Assembly (NCBI GenBank): GCA_028872645.1
Contig: JAPKDK010000005.1
Span: 1 to 31,141, forward strand
DNA: 31,141 nt
Direction of reading: 5' to 3'
Source: Verrucomicrobiota bacterium
GTDB lineage: Bacteria; Verrucomicrobiota; Verrucomicrobiia; Limisphaerales; UBA1100
Shown here: piece after piece, positions 31,091-31,141 of the stretch
Layout of the letters: the number at the start of each line of letters is the position of its first letter
Position numbering within the stretch: the stretch's first letter is position 1
Position numbers and translations under genes: made by a program
Notes under the pieces: generated by a model
What the model was told of the DNA's origin: nothing
The model's input: the letters and a program-made list of their open reading frames with translations, nothing else
Database searches by the model: none

Positions 31091-31141
31091 GTGACCGATG
31101 GGTTCGGCGCTGTCGCGGCAGAGCCAGCGGGATTGGAATCC
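31091..31141 (+). CDS. Possible start of an unidentified gene, cut by the window end
   Basis: A GTG at 31091 opens a frame of 17 codons (VTDGFGAVAAEPAGLES) that reaches the window end. A strong AAGGAA purine stretch lies five bases before the start, which is unusual here, where most genes lack one. The product cannot be named from so few residues. It could also be a chance frame. Confidence 0.3.
   Translation, partial: MTDGFGAVAAEPAGLES

Noticed and set aside
1..31141. CRISPR arrays, tRNA, rRNA, prophage or insertion sequences
   Set aside because: No regularly spaced direct repeats, no cloverleaf or rRNA motifs, and no transposase, integrase or structural phage genes were seen.
31120..31141. 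GGGATTGGAATCC at the right edge as a tRNA T-arm
   Set aside because: It lacks the TTCGA/TTCAA core and no acceptor or anticodon arm precedes it.

Overview
The window looks like chromosomal DNA from a Verrucomicrobiota bacterium, probably from the Pedosphaerales/Limisphaerales side of the phylum. Three things point there: a 51-residue small basic protein of a type I know only from the Verrucomicrobia/Chlamydiae group, a Tat-exported Gfo/Idh/MocA oxidoreductase, and a cytochrome b558-type succinate dehydrogenase. The DNA is GC-rich and tightly packed. I see no rRNA, tRNA, CRISPR array, transposase, integrase or phage gene. This assignment is inference; no marker phylogeny could be run.

Layout. 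1-783 (minus): start of rimO and a short RodZ-like HTH membrane protein. 1010-1792 (plus): an MBL-fold hydrolase. 1838-5696 (minus): a cyclic-nucleotide-binding protein with a GYF-like N-terminus, and upstream of it an FtsK DNA translocase with a complete class III adenylate cyclase domain between its membrane part and its motor. 5863-7507 (plus): a YihY/BrkB membrane protein and a DUF4149-like protein. 7671-10528 (minus): cstA-nadD-rsfS. 10782-25479 (plus): small basic protein, RsuA/RluB-type pseudouridine synthase, proline-rich SH3 protein, folD, a DUF6941-like protein, two uncharacterised membrane-associated proteins, a TPR/LysM lipoprotein, an ABC exporter pair, two coiled-coil tail-anchored proteins, an MGMT-type DNA repair protein and ileS. 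25480-30831 (minus): the Gfo/Idh oxidoreductase, sdhCAB and a truncated hsp20. The last 280 bases are AT-richer and may hold the start of another plus-strand gene.

The most unusual system is the FtsK-cyclase fusion followed by a gene for a probable cAMP receptor. All catalytic and ATP-selecting residues of the cyclase are visible, so a cAMP signal tied to chromosome translocation or septation, read by the downstream protein, is a plausible new circuit.

A second theme is promoter layout. At least ten genes have a sigma70-like promoter with a -10 of the form TAGNNT or TAACNT and 16-17 bp spacing. In six of them, counting ftsK, whose -35 is poor, the -10 ends only 6-7 bases before the start codon, which predicts leaderless or nearly leaderless mRNAs; these promoters also settle several start codons. 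Other points of note are two copies of a palindromic element, both in divergent promoter regions, an in-frame TAA that removes the C-terminal tail of Hsp20, and a large extra domain in the ABC permease.
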